From: JAYSRU01 sp043720875 | Lineage (GTDB): Bacteria; Bacteroidota; Bacteroidia; Flavobacteriales_D; Crocinitomicaceae | DNA: 15,561 bases | Direction: 5' to 3' | NCBI GenBank assembly: GCA_043720875.1 | Contig: JAYSRU010000093.1 | Span: 1 to 15,561 of the forward strand | Part shown: one piece after another, positions 6,852 to 15,319 of the stretch | Position numbering within the stretch: the stretch's first letter is position 1 | Layout of the letters: every line of letters begins with the position of its first letter | Notes under the pieces: model-generated | The model's input: only the letters and a program-made list of their open reading frames with translations | Database searches by the model: none | What the model was told of the DNA's origin: nothing | Made by a program: the position numbers and the translations under genes

Positions 6852-9839
6852 ATGTTAAATACACATTCATCTTTCAGTTTGCGCTACGGTGTTGTTGCTC
6901 CAGAAATTGTAATAGAAGTTGCAATGGAGAAAGAATATACCCATATTGCACTGACTGATATTAACGCAACTACAGGTTGTCATGCTTTTGTGCGGGCAGC
7001 TCAGGCTAAAAAAATGAATCCGGTAGTTGGGGTCGATGTAAGAAATGGACTTAAGCAATGTTACGTAATTCTCGCAAAAAATAACCGAGGATTTCATGAG
7101 TTGAATACCTTTCTATCGCATTATTTACAACAGCATTTAGCGTTTCCAGAACAGCCGCCGTTTATGAGTAATGTTGTGGTTATTTATCCTTGGAAGATTG
7201 CCCCATTGAAATTAGCTAGCAACGAATGGTTAGGGATTAATGCCGCAGAAATTAATCAGTTAAAGGTGCGTAAGACGGGGTTCGAACATCAAAAAAGGAT
7301 GGTCATCCTTCAGTCCATGACCTTTAGAAATAAACGAGACTTTAATACACATCGCTTGTTGCGGGCAATTGATACTAATGTATTGTTGTCTAAATTGGCA
7401 CAAGAAAACCAAGCGTTGGCGAGCGATTTGTTTTATTCTAGAAGTGAATTACGTAAACTGTTCGAAGATTTTCCAGAGATAATAGACAGAACTGAAGTAC
7501 TGTTGCAAAGTTGTACTATTCACTTCATGTATGGAGAAGATGCTCCACAACAAAACGTAATAAGTTATACAGGCAACATCGAAGAAGATTTTGAGCGCTT
7601 ACAAAAGCTAGCCTACGAAGGAATTTCGTACCGTTACGCCAATTTTGACAGTGCAATCGCTACCAGAATTGAAAAAGAGTTGGCGGTTATTAAAGAAAAA
7701 GGATACCTGTCCTATTTTTTAATAAGTTGGGAAATTGTTTCTTATGCTCAATCGAAAGGATATTTTTACGTAGGGCGTGGAAGTGGAGCTAATAGTTTGG
7801 TAGCTTATTTATTACGCATCACAGACGTTGACCCATTGGAGCTTGATCTCTATTTTGAACGTTTCATCAACCTGTATCGAAAAAACCCACCCGATTTCGA
7901 CTTAGATTTTTCTTGGAAAAACAGAGATGATGTTACACGTTATATTTTTGAACGGTTCCCAAATGCAGCATTATTGTGCACCTATAATACATTCCAATAC
8001 AAAGCAGCAGTAAGAGAGTTAGGGAAGGTTTTTGGGTTGCCAAAGGCAGATATTGACACTTTGTGCGCTGGTAAGTTTGAGGTGGTAAATTTGGACGAAT
8101 TAGCAAAATTAGTAATTCAGTATGCGAAACAAATAGAGGGACTTCCATCATATTTGAGTATTCATGCTGGCGGAATTGTGATTAGCGAAAAACCAATGAG
8201 TTGGCTAGGGGCAACCTTTTTGCCTCCAAAAGGATATCCAACAACTCAGTTTTCTATGCTTGAAGCGGAGGATGTGGGCTTGTATAAATTTGACATTTTA
8301 AGCCAGAGGGGATTGAGTAAAATTCACGATTGCTTAACAAATATTGCGCTCAATCAGCCAGATGCAGAAGTGAAAGATATTCATGACTTAGCTTTTTTTA
8401 AAAATGACGAGCGCATTAAAGAGCTGTTGCGAAAAGGCAAAGCATTAGGCTGTTTTTATGTTGAATCTCCTGCCATGAGAATGTTAATGAGTAAGTTGAA
8501 GACAGACTCGTATTTGGGTTTGGTTGCTGCGAGTTCGATTATTAGGCCAGGCGTTTCACAATCAGGAATGATGCGCGAGTACATTTTAAGGCACCGATCA
8601 CCCGAACGGCGTAAAGAGGCACATCCAATTTTACTTGAAATAATGCCAGAGACTTATGGTGTAATGGTGTATCAAGAAGACGTGATTAAAGTGGCGCATT
8701 ATTTTGCTGGTTTAGACCTTGGTGAAGCAGATGTTTTGCGCAGAGGAATGTCGGGTAAATTTAGGTCTCGAGAGGAATTTCAAGCGGTGAAGGATAAGTT
8801 TTTTTCCAATTGTTTAACAAAAGGATTTGAAGAAAAAGTGATTGCCGAAATCTGGCGACAAATTGAAAGCTTTGCGGGTTATGCTTTTGCAAAAGGACAT
8901 TCTGCATCTTATGCAGTTGAAAGTTATCAAAGTTTATATTTGAAAGCATACTTTCCGTTAGAATATATGGTTGCTACGATTAATAATTTTGGAGGATTTT
9001 ATGCTACGGAAATCTATGTTCACGAAGCACGAATGTTAGGAGGTGAGATTGAGCCGCCAAGTATGAACTTTGGGGAATGGGAAACAACTATTTTTGGGAA
9101 GTTGATTTACCTTGGATTTAATTTATTGGCAGGAATAGAATCGAAAATTATTGGATCCTTACTGTTGGAACGTGAAAATGGAAAGTTCTTGGGCTTGGAT
9201 AATCTATTGGATCGAATTTTTGTCCCACTCGATCAACTATGCCTGTTGATACGGATTGGCGCTTTTAGAGATTTTCAGGAACCTAAAACAGAGATGCTTT
9301 GGCGGGCACATTTTTACCATAATAAATCGAAAGCACCACAAGTGTCAAACACGTTATTTTCTGGAGAAGTTGCTAAAGTGAAGACGAACTTTAATTTACC
9401 GAATTTTCATCATGAAGTATTAGAAGATGCATTTGAGCAACTTGAATTGTTAAACTTTACGTTATGTAGCCCTTTTGATTTACTAGCAAGTAAACTGCCA
9501 ATGCATTCTTTGGTAACTGATTTGATGAATAGTTTGGGCTTGCGCATTACTTGTTATGTATACCTTGTTACTGCAAAAAGAACAAAGACAAGTACAAATG
9601 AACACATGTATTTTGGTACTTTTCTAGATCAAAAAGGAGAAACGTTGGATACCGTTCATTTTCCGGAAGTGGCAAGAAGATTCCCTTTTCAAGGAAAAGG
9701 AATTTACCAAATCACAGGAGTTGTTGTGGAAGAGTTTGGCTATTATACAGTTGAAGTAGGCGAAATGAGAAAATTACCTTACTGTGAAGATATGCGGTAC
9801 ACTGAAAGTTCGAGCGTTCACGAACATAAAAAATTGTAA
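6852..9839 (+). CDS. dnaE: DNA polymerase III subunit alpha, short accessory (DnaE2-like) form
   Basis: This 995-residue C-family DNA polymerase is shorter than replicative DnaE (1160 residues in E. coli). Residues 1 to about 210 form an N-terminal PHP domain starting HSSFSLRYG. The usual ALTDH motif reads ALTDIN (33-38), so a metal-binding His is missing and the PHP site is probably inactive. The polymerase core is intact: GRGSGANSLVAYLLR (308-322), PPDFDLDF (346-353) with catalytic D350 and D352, IHAGGIVIS (437-445), D481 in YKFDIL as the third aspartate, YGVMVYQED (602-610) and RRGMSGK (630-636). A helix-hairpin-helix-like segment follows (AGYAFAKGHSASYA, 675-688), then an OB-like region near 880-975. 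The tau-binding C-terminal domain of replicative alpha appears absent. No imuA or imuB gene is adjacent. A damage-tolerance role is inferred from family knowledge. Confidence 0.9.
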   Translation: MLNTHSSFSLRYGVVAPEIVIEVAMEKEYTHIALTDINATTGCHAFVRAAQAKKMNPVVGVDVRNGLKQCYVILAKNNRGFHELNTFLSHYLQQHLAFPEQPPFMSNVVVIYPWKIAPLKLASNEWLGINAAEINQLKVRKTGFEHQKRMVILQSMTFRNKRDFNTHRLLRAIDTNVLLSKLAQENQALASDLFYSRSELRKLFEDFPEIIDRTEVLLQSCTIHFMYGEDAPQQNVISYTGNIEEDFERLQKLAYEGISYRYANFDSAIATRIEKELAVIKEKGYLSYFLISWEIVSYAQSKGYFYVGRGSGANSLVAYLLRITDVDPLELDLYFERFINLYRKNPPDFDLDFSWKNRDDVTRYIFERFPNAALLCTYNTFQYKAAVRELGKVFGLPKADIDTLCAGKFEVVNLDELAKLVIQYAKQIEGLPSYLSIHAGGIVISEKPMSWLGATFLPPKGYPTTQFSMLEAEDVGLYKFDILSQRGLSKIHDCLTNIALNQPDAEVKDIHDLAFFKNDERIKELLRKGKALGCFYVESPAMRMLMSKLKTDSYLGLVAASSIIRPGVSQSGMMREYILRHRSPERRKEAHPILLEIMPETYGVMVYQEDVIKVAHYFAGLDLGEADVLRRGMSGKFRSREEFQAVKDKFFSNCLTKGFEEKVIAEIWRQIESFAGYAFAKGHSASYAVESYQSLYLKAYFPLEYMVATINNFGGFYATEIYVHEARMLGGEIEPPSMNFGEWETTIFGKLIYLGFNLLAGIESKIIGSLLLERENGKFLGLDNLLDRIFVPLDQLCLLIRIGAFRDFQEPKTEMLWRAHFYHNKSKAPQVSNTLFSGEVAKVKTNFNLPNFHHEVLEDAFEQLELLNFTLCSPFDLLASKLPMHSLVTDLMNSLGLRITCYVYLVTAKRTKTSTNEHMYFGTFLDQKGETLDTVHFPEVARRFPFQGKGIYQITGVVVEEFGYYTVEVGEMRKLPYCEDMRYTESSSVHEHKKL

Positions 9840-9889
9840 AACTATTTGCTGTAAAAAGAATTAGGATGGAATAATACCCTTTTTTCTTT

Positions 9890-9897
9890 TAAATTTG
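9890..9897 (+). promoter_or_regulatory. Candidate -7 element abutting the acyltransferase start
   Basis: TAAATTTG is a perfect TAnnTTTG match and is followed by CACC and the ATG at 9902. A promoter here would give a leaderless or nearly leaderless mRNA for the lipid operon. No TTG is seen at a suitable distance upstream; the preceding bases are a T-rich tract. Confidence 0.35.
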
Positions 9898-9901
9898 CAC
9901 C

Positions 9902-10723
9902 ATGTCGGAAGCTAAAGAATTTATTAACGTCAGGAAACTTATTGGAAGTAAAAGTCCAAAGTTGCTTAAATGGCTTCCGGGTTTTGTAGTTCGTTATTTA
10001 GAGCGAATCATTCACCAAAAACATGTTAATAAATTTCTAGAGGATCATAAAGAACTGAAAAATGAACACTTCTGTGTCGCTGTAATGAAGTTCTTCAATG
10101 TTGAGTTAGATATTCGTGGGATTGAAAATATTCCAAAAACAGGAAAGGTGACGTTAGCGATGAATCATCCTTTAGGTGGGTTAGATGCCATGGCATTAGT
10201 TAGTGGCCTAGTAAATCATAGAACGGATTTAAAGTTTATTGTAAATGATCTTTTGTTAAGTATCGAAGGATTAAGTGGTATGTTTGTTGGCGTGAATAAA
10301 CACGGTAAAAATGGATTGTCGAAACACGCCCAAATTGATGAATTATTCAGTTCTGGAAATGCAATTTGTATCTTCCCAGCAGGTTTAGTGAGTCGGAAGA
10401 TTAATGGGAAAGTTAGAGATTTGGAATGGAAGAAAACGTTTGTTTTGTTGTCAAAAAAACATGAAATGCCCATCGTTCCGATACACATAAACGGAGAATT
10501 ATCTAATTTCTTTTACCGACTTTCAAAAATCAGGTCCGCTATTGGTATTAAAGCAAACATTGAAATGCTATACCTGGTTGATGAAATGTTTAAGCAACAA
10601 AACAAAAAGATGATCGTGACAATAGGATCTCTTATAGCGCACACCACATTTACAAAGGATAAAACCGATAAACAGTGGGCGGAAGAAATAAAAAATAAGA
10701 TATATACGCAAGTAGAGCAATAA
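9902..10723 (+). CDS. PlsC-like lysophospholipid/amino-lipid O-acyltransferase
   Basis: This 273-residue protein has the glycerolipid acyltransferase fold signature. NHPLGGLDAM (88-97) supplies the catalytic His89 and Asp95, spaced HX5D rather than the standard HX4D; the HPLGG form is typical of the hemolysin-associated acyltransferases of Bacteroidota. IFPAGLVSRKINGK (157-170), with WKKTF at 176-180, and VPIHINGELSNFFYRL (192-207) match later acyltransferase blocks. There is no clear transmembrane segment, so it is probably a peripheral membrane enzyme. The next gene, starting 3 bp downstream, encodes an N-acyltransferase. In Bacteroides such a pair (GlsA with GlsB) makes glycine lipids, and OlsA with OlsB make ornithine lipids elsewhere. 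The likely role is O-acylation of a lyso-amino-lipid; a lysophosphatidate acyltransferase is the main alternative. Confidence 0.88.
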   Translation: MSEAKEFINVRKLIGSKSPKLLKWLPGFVVRYLERIIHQKHVNKFLEDHKELKNEHFCVAVMKFFNVELDIRGIENIPKTGKVTLAMNHPLGGLDAMALVSGLVNHRTDLKFIVNDLLLSIEGLSGMFVGVNKHGKNGLSKHAQIDELFSSGNAICIFPAGLVSRKINGKVRDLEWKKTFVLLSKKHEMPIVPIHINGELSNFFYRLSKIRSAIGIKANIEMLYLVDEMFKQQNKKMIVTIGSLIAHTTFTKDKTDKQWAEEIKNKIYTQVEQ

Positions 10724-10726
10724 ACT

Positions 10727-11656
10727 ATGCAGCAACAAATAATTAATCCAATATCAAGACACTTGATAAAAGAAGAGTTGACAAAAGAAAAGTTTGTTCG
10801 ATTCACCCGTAAAGGAGACAATGAAATTTACACCATCAATCACCATAATTCACCTAACACGATGTTGGAAATTGGAAGGTTGAGAGAGGTGACCTTCAGA
10901 GCTTCTGGTGGCGGAACTGGCGATGCCGTTGATATTGATAATTTTGATACCGATGACATTTGCTACCAACAACTTATTGTTTGGAGTCCTACAGATGAAG
11001 AAATCATAGGGGGCTACCGCTATATTCTTTGTAAGGATGCCGTGATTTCTGCCACTGAAATTCATTTGTCAACCGCGCATTATTTTGATTTTGAACCTAA
11101 ATTTATCCAGCAATATGCACCTTTTACTATTGAGTTAGGTCGATCTTGGGTGCAACCCGATTATCAACCTGCAATTAATCCGCGTAAAGGATTATTTGCG
11201 TTAGATAATATTTGGGATGGATTAGGCGCATTGACAATTATGCATCCTGAAATTAAATACTTATTTGGTAAAGTCACGATGTATCCAAGTTATGACCGAG
11301 AGAGTAGAGATTTCTTACTTCATTTCTTACGTTATTATTTCCCGGACAACGAAGGTTTAATGAAGCCGTATCATCCATTAAAACAAGAGCTTGATGCGAG
11401 TTTTGCAACAGAGCAATTAAAAGATCTTGATTTTAGAGATGGGTTTAAAGTTTTAAATGGCTTTGTTCGATCTCGGGGAGAAAATATTCCACCACTGGTA
11501 AATATTTATATGAATTTGTCTCCAACGATGAAAACATTTGGGACTGCAGTAAATCAAGATTTTGGAGGAGTGGAAGAAACTGGAATAATGCTTGCTATTG
11601 CAGATATTTACCCGGAAAAAAAAGAACGACACATCAATTCAATGACCAAAGCGTAA
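10727..11656 (+). CDS. GNAT/hemolysin-family acyl-ACP N-acyltransferase (GlsB/OlsB-like)
   Basis: This 309-residue protein matches the GNAT-type N-acyltransferases often annotated as hemolysins: ELGRS (136-140), EIGRLREVTFRASGGGTG (48-65), LDNIWDGLGALTIMHPE (159-175) and YLFGKVTMYPSYD (178-190). Family members transfer a 3-hydroxyacyl chain from acyl-carrier protein to the amino group of glycine or ornithine, the first step of amino-lipid synthesis. The gene begins 3 bp after the O-acyltransferase stop, and its stop codon overlaps the next start by one base (TAATG), so translation is probably coupled. Which amino acid is acylated cannot be read from the sequence; glycine is favoured because glycine lipids are common in this phylum. 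Confidence 0.87.
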   Translation: MQQQIINPISRHLIKEELTKEKFVRFTRKGDNEIYTINHHNSPNTMLEIGRLREVTFRASGGGTGDAVDIDNFDTDDICYQQLIVWSPTDEEIIGGYRYILCKDAVISATEIHLSTAHYFDFEPKFIQQYAPFTIELGRSWVQPDYQPAINPRKGLFALDNIWDGLGALTIMHPEIKYLFGKVTMYPSYDRESRDFLLHFLRYYFPDNEGLMKPYHPLKQELDASFATEQLKDLDFRDGFKVLNGFVRSRGENIPPLVNIYMNLSPTMKTFGTAVNQDFGGVEETGIMLAIADIYPEKKERHINSMTKA

Positions 11657-12975
11657 TGGCAGAAATACGCAAACGAGTGCTTATTATTACGTATTATTGG
11701 CCACCAAGCGGTGGTTCTGGTGTGCAACGATGGGTGAAGTTTGCGAAATATTTACGTGAATTTGGATGGGAACCCGTTATCTATACGGTCTCCAATCCAC
11801 AATATCCAGTTTTGGACCAATCGATGGGGGAGGATCTCCCAAAAGATATTGAAGTGATTAAGTCCGAAATTTTCGAGCCATTTGATATATACAAGCGATT
11901 CATGGGTAAGAACAAAGAGGAAAGAATCCAAAATGGTGTCATTGAAAATTTAGGAAATGGATCTTGGAAAGATAAATTGGCGCTTTGGATAAGAAGCAAT
12001 TTGTTTATTCCTGACGCTAGGAGGTTTTGGATCAAGTCTGGATCTAAATTTCTACAAGCGTACTTGAAAAATAATCCAGTTGATGCAATAGTAAGTACTG
12101 GGCCACCGCATAGTGCTCACCTTATTGCTTTGCGCCTTAAGAAAAAAGGAATAACTACGCCTTGGCTAGCAGATTTTAGAGATCCGTGGACTCAGATATT
12201 TTATTTTCATGCCTTGAAATTGATGAAAATTAGCCGAAAGATCTATTTGAAACAAGAAAAACAAGTGCTTACTCACGCGGATAAGGTGGTAACTGTTGGA
12301 CCAACTATGAGCAAATTAATGGCCAGTCTTGTTCCTGGTTTAGAAAGTAAGTTTAGTGTGATTACGAATGGTTTTGATACAAATGATACAAATGAACCGG
12401 TTAGTTTGGATGAAAAATTCACCATCGTTCACATTGGAAGTTTGGTGAAGTCTCAAGATAATTTGGAGTTGTGGAAGGTGTTAAGCGAAAAGTTAAACGA
12501 CCCACAATTCAGCGAACATTTCCAACTTAAATTTATTGGAAAAACGGATCCAACTATCTTAAATTCAATACATTCATCAGGCTTAAGTGAACACTTTATT
12601 CACATTGATAACATTCCCCATAAGGAAGTTGGTGCAGTTCAAAAATCGGCTAGAATGCTGTTATTGCTGCTGCCTAATGCTAAAGATGGTGATTTAATTC
12701 TGTCAGGAAAATTTTTTGAATATTTGGGAGCTCAAAGACCTATACTTGCTTTTGGTAATAAAGAAGGTGATGTAGACGAAATTTTAAAAGGTATTGATTG
12801 CGGACAATTATTGACGTATGCTGATGCTAATGGAATGAAAAGTGCGATTGACGAAGCTTTTCAATTGTATTTATCTGGCACTGATGCCAAAGAAATTACT
12901 TCAGATTTTCAAAAATACACCCGTAAAGCGTTGACAGAAAAGCTTAGTATGCAATTGAATAGTATGTTAAATTAA
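11656..12975 (+). CDS. Glycosyltransferase, GT4-like (two Rossmann domains)
   Basis: This 439-residue cytoplasmic or membrane-associated enzyme has a GT-B fold. The N-terminal acceptor domain starts VLIITYYWPPSGGSGVQRW (8-26), a typical GT4 opening, and contains STGPPHSAHLIALRLKK (147-163) and WLADFRDPW (170-178). The nucleotide-sugar domain starts around 236 with VITNGFD (235-241) and FTIVHIGSL (255-263). The donor-binding region SGKFFEYLGAQRPILA (350-365) holds the Glu of the EX7E-like motif. Its start overlaps the stop of the N-acyltransferase gene by one base, so it is the last gene of this operon. It could glycosylate the amino lipid made by its neighbours or act on surface polysaccharide; neither is shown by the sequence. 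Confidence 0.88.
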   Translation: MAEIRKRVLIITYYWPPSGGSGVQRWVKFAKYLREFGWEPVIYTVSNPQYPVLDQSMGEDLPKDIEVIKSEIFEPFDIYKRFMGKNKEERIQNGVIENLGNGSWKDKLALWIRSNLFIPDARRFWIKSGSKFLQAYLKNNPVDAIVSTGPPHSAHLIALRLKKKGITTPWLADFRDPWTQIFYFHALKLMKISRKIYLKQEKQVLTHADKVVTVGPTMSKLMASLVPGLESKFSVITNGFDTNDTNEPVSLDEKFTIVHIGSLVKSQDNLELWKVLSEKLNDPQFSEHFQLKFIGKTDPTILNSIHSSGLSEHFIHIDNIPHKEVGAVQKSARMLLLLLPNAKDGDLILSGKFFEYLGAQRPILAFGNKEGDVDEILKGIDCGQLLTYADANGMKSAIDEAFQLYLSGTDAKEITSDFQKYTRKALTEKLSMQLNSMLN

Positions 12976-13041
12976 CTGTTTTCTACAAACGATTGTTGTC
13001 AACTTGTAATCACTGCACCATTTTAATTAAACATTAGCCGT

Positions 13042-13049
13042 TACTTTCG
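13042..13049 (+). promoter_or_regulatory. Candidate -7 element before the YdjM-type gene
   Basis: TACTTTCG differs from TAnnTTTG at one position and ends 9 bp before the ATG at 13059. No TTG lies at a suitable distance upstream. If used, the leader would be only a few bases. Confidence 0.3.
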
Positions 13050-13058
13050 TGTCCAATT

Positions 13059-14081
13059 ATGGATTCACTTACTCAAATTGTTCTTGGTGCTGCTGTTGGC
13101 GAAGTTGTCTACGGAAAAAGAGTGGGGGCGAAAGCTGCACTTTGGGGCGCAATTGGCGGAACTATTCCTGACTTAGATGTGTTTTGCATGTTTCTGTTTG
13201 ATCCTATTCATGCAAAATTAGTACACAGAGGTTTTTCGCACTCGTTGCTCTTTGCAGCTTTGTTTACTCCAGTTTTTGGATTATTAATTCACCTAATTAC
13301 GAAACAAAAGTATGAATTCAAATCATGGATGCATCTGGCGTTCTGGTCCATGGTAACTCACCCCTTGTTGGATATTTTTACGAATTATGGAACCCAATTA
13401 TTTTGGCCGTTTGATCTACGTATTGCGTTCAATTCGGTCTTTGTAGTAGATCCATTATACACTGTTCCTTTTCTATTTGTTTTAATTTGGGCGCTTTGCT
13501 TGAAAAGAACAAGTCGATTTAGGCGTAAATTGAATTGGTTTGGAATTATTTATAGCACGATGTATCTTGTTTGGGGATTATGCTTGAAGCAATACTTAGT
13601 AACGGATGCAAATTCATTTTTTCAGTCAAAAAATATTTACCCCACAAGAATTGAAGTCGGACCAATGCCACTGACCAGCTTTTATTGGAGTTATATCGTG
13701 GAGGATCAACAAAATTATTACCTAAGTTATAGATCTCTTTTTTCATCAACTGCGGATTTAGAAATAGATACGATCAAAAAAAACAAGTTTCTGATGGAAG
13801 GCTTAGTTTGGCCAAAGAATGAGCACCCTGAATTAATCAAACGTTTTACAGATGATTTTTATGCCGTGCAATTAAAACGAAATAAGTTGACCGTTATTGA
13901 TATGCGTTTCGGTACGAATAAACAGATCACAGGCGGCATTGAAAATAAACCTATCTTTACCTTTGGTATGAATCTTGAAGACCGCGTGGTCAAATCTCTA
14001 GATAAACGTCAACGTTTTGACGCCTATAAAAACATAAACCTTCCATATTATTGGAACAAAGTATTTGCGAAATATGAATAA
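13059..14081 (+). CDS. YdjM-type inner-membrane metal-dependent hydrolase
   Basis: This 340-residue protein belongs to the LexA-binding, inner-membrane-associated putative hydrolase family (YdjM type). It starts MDSLTQIVLGAAVGE, as most members do. Conserved putative metal ligands follow: GGTIPDLDV (33-41, D38 and D40), VHRGFSHSLLF (55-65, H56 and H61), and THPLLDIFTNYGTQLFWPF (100-118, H101 and D105). Several hydrophobic segments (about 62-81, 92-106, 133-148 and 160-176) indicate an integral membrane protein. The C-terminal half (from about 185) is soluble and less conserved. The enzymatic reaction is not known for this family. The last 8 bp overlap the start of the GH3 gene, so the two are probably translationally coupled. 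Confidence 0.9.
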   Translation: MDSLTQIVLGAAVGEVVYGKRVGAKAALWGAIGGTIPDLDVFCMFLFDPIHAKLVHRGFSHSLLFAALFTPVFGLLIHLITKQKYEFKSWMHLAFWSMVTHPLLDIFTNYGTQLFWPFDLRIAFNSVFVVDPLYTVPFLFVLIWALCLKRTSRFRRKLNWFGIIYSTMYLVWGLCLKQYLVTDANSFFQSKNIYPTRIEVGPMPLTSFYWSYIVEDQQNYYLSYRSLFSSTADLEIDTIKKNKFLMEGLVWPKNEHPELIKRFTDDFYAVQLKRNKLTVIDMRFGTNKQITGGIENKPIFTFGMNLEDRVVKSLDKRQRFDAYKNINLPYYWNKVFAKYE

Positions 14082-15219
14082 GTTATTGATTACAAGTAGT
14101 TTAATTTTAGTGGTGCTTCAAGCATGTGCACAAAACACACCTTCAGCTCCAAAAGAGAGAAAAATTATCGAATACCCTAAAGTTGAAATCGATTATACCA
14201 TTGCAGATTTTTTGACAGAAAATGAATCGTTAACATTAGATGTTGAGCGCATTTTTAAACAAATGGACGATACAGCTATTGTGGCTCAATTAATTATGCC
14301 AGCAGTTGGACGATTGGGGCAAACCGATACAACGATTCAACAACACATTGCCGCTAGAATAATCGGGGGCGTTTTAATGTTGAACGGAACAAAGGAAGGG
14401 TTTACTGCGTGGATCAAAAAATATGAAGCCATGAACGTAAAATATGGAAATCTACCTTTTTTATATAGTGCCGATGCTGAACCAAGTTTGGTGAACCGCA
14501 AAATTGCAGGAAGTACAATCGTTAAAAAAGCAAATGAGCTAAAAACAGTTGATGAGGTAAGACTTTGTGCGCAGACAATATCAAAAGATTTGAATGCAAT
14601 TGGAATCAATTATAATTTCTCACCAGTGGTGGATATGTCCCCAAATAAAACGGTAGGTTTCCGTAGTTTTGGAGCAGTTCCAGCAAATATTATTCCTTGG
14701 AGTGATGCATTTATTCAGGAAACGCAGAAAATGAACATCATTGCCACTGCAAAGCATTTCCCAGGTCATGGATTGGTCACCGGCGATACCCATAAAGGAT
14801 TGCAAACCATTGATGGGGAATTGAAAGAAATTAAAAATTACCCAAGCTTAATTGAAAATGGCGTTTTGTCCATTATGATAGCACACATTGGCGTTCAGAA
14901 TAACAAAATGTGGAATACCAACGGATTACCTTCAACCTGTTCTGAGAAAATTGTAACCGGATTATTGAGAGATAGTTTGAAATTTAAAGGCTTAATTGTT
15001 ACAGATGCCATGAATATGGGCGGAGTGGTGAATGTGCCACAAGGTGAAGTGAAAGCAATAGATGCAGGATGTGATATTGTTTTAATGCCTGTTGATGCAA
15101 AAAAAGCGCACAAGGAAATAATTACACGTTACAACAAGGATGCAGCGTTTAAAGCAAAGGTTGATTTAGCAGCAAAGCGCGTAATAAGAATGAAATTGTG
15201 TGTCACTGCAATTAAATAG
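14074..15219 (+). CDS. NagZ-like glycoside hydrolase family 3 lipoprotein
   Basis: This 381-residue protein starts at the ATG at 14074, which is inside the previous gene (8-bp overlap). A TTG at 14065 is in frame but would add only three residues before a better signal sequence. VVLQAC (13-18) is an acceptable lipobox with Cys18, so a lipoprotein is predicted. The GH3 N-terminal (TIM barrel) domain shows FSPVVDMSPN (182-191), FRSFG (196-200), AKHFPGHG (226-233) and the NagZ-type Asp-Thr-His acid/base loop (D238-H240). VTDAMNMGG (309-317) carries the probable nucleophile D311. NagZ-type enzymes remove beta-N-acetylglucosamine from peptidoglycan fragments, so a role in wall turnover is likely. 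Unlike many larger bacteroidete GH3 proteins, it has no beta-lactamase-like domain. Substrate is inferred from motifs. Confidence 0.88.
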   Translation: MNKLLITSSLILVVLQACAQNTPSAPKERKIIEYPKVEIDYTIADFLTENESLTLDVERIFKQMDDTAIVAQLIMPAVGRLGQTDTTIQQHIAARIIGGVLMLNGTKEGFTAWIKKYEAMNVKYGNLPFLYSADAEPSLVNRKIAGSTIVKKANELKTVDEVRLCAQTISKDLNAIGINYNFSPVVDMSPNKTVGFRSFGAVPANIIPWSDAFIQETQKMNIIATAKHFPGHGLVTGDTHKGLQTIDGELKEIKNYPSLIENGVLSIMIAHIGVQNNKMWNTNGLPSTCSEKIVTGLLRDSLKFKGLIVTDAMNMGGVVNVPQGEVKAIDAGCDIVLMPVDAKKAHKEIITRYNKDAAFKAKVDLAAKRVIRMKLCVTAIK

Positions 15220-15257
15220 ATCTGTTATAAACGAGTTAAATATTTCATATGATGGGG

Positions 15258-15285
15258 TTGCATTTCAATTACTATATTATCTTTA
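15258..15285 (+). promoter_or_regulatory. Bacteroidete-type promoter for the last gene
   Basis: TTG (15258-15260), a 17-bp spacer and TATCTTTA (15278-15285) fit the TTG-N17-TAnnTTTG promoter architecture with one mismatch in the -7 box. The predicted transcript would start near 15291, giving a leader of about 28 bases before the ATG at 15320. The preceding gene ends at 15219 and no hairpin terminator is visible between them. Confidence 0.5.
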
Positions 15286-15319
15286 GACAATAAATTATTA
15301 ACACCAAATACAAAAAAAA

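Noticed and set aside
9428..9460. Possible beta-clamp-binding motif (QLELL) in the short DnaE
   Set aside because: It falls within a block (ELLNF followed by the PFDL segment) that is conserved in DnaE proteins generally, so similarity to a clamp motif is probably coincidental.
14065..14073. TTG start for the GH3 gene
   Set aside because: It adds only three residues (M-R-N) ahead of an ATG that begins a better lipoprotein signal sequence.
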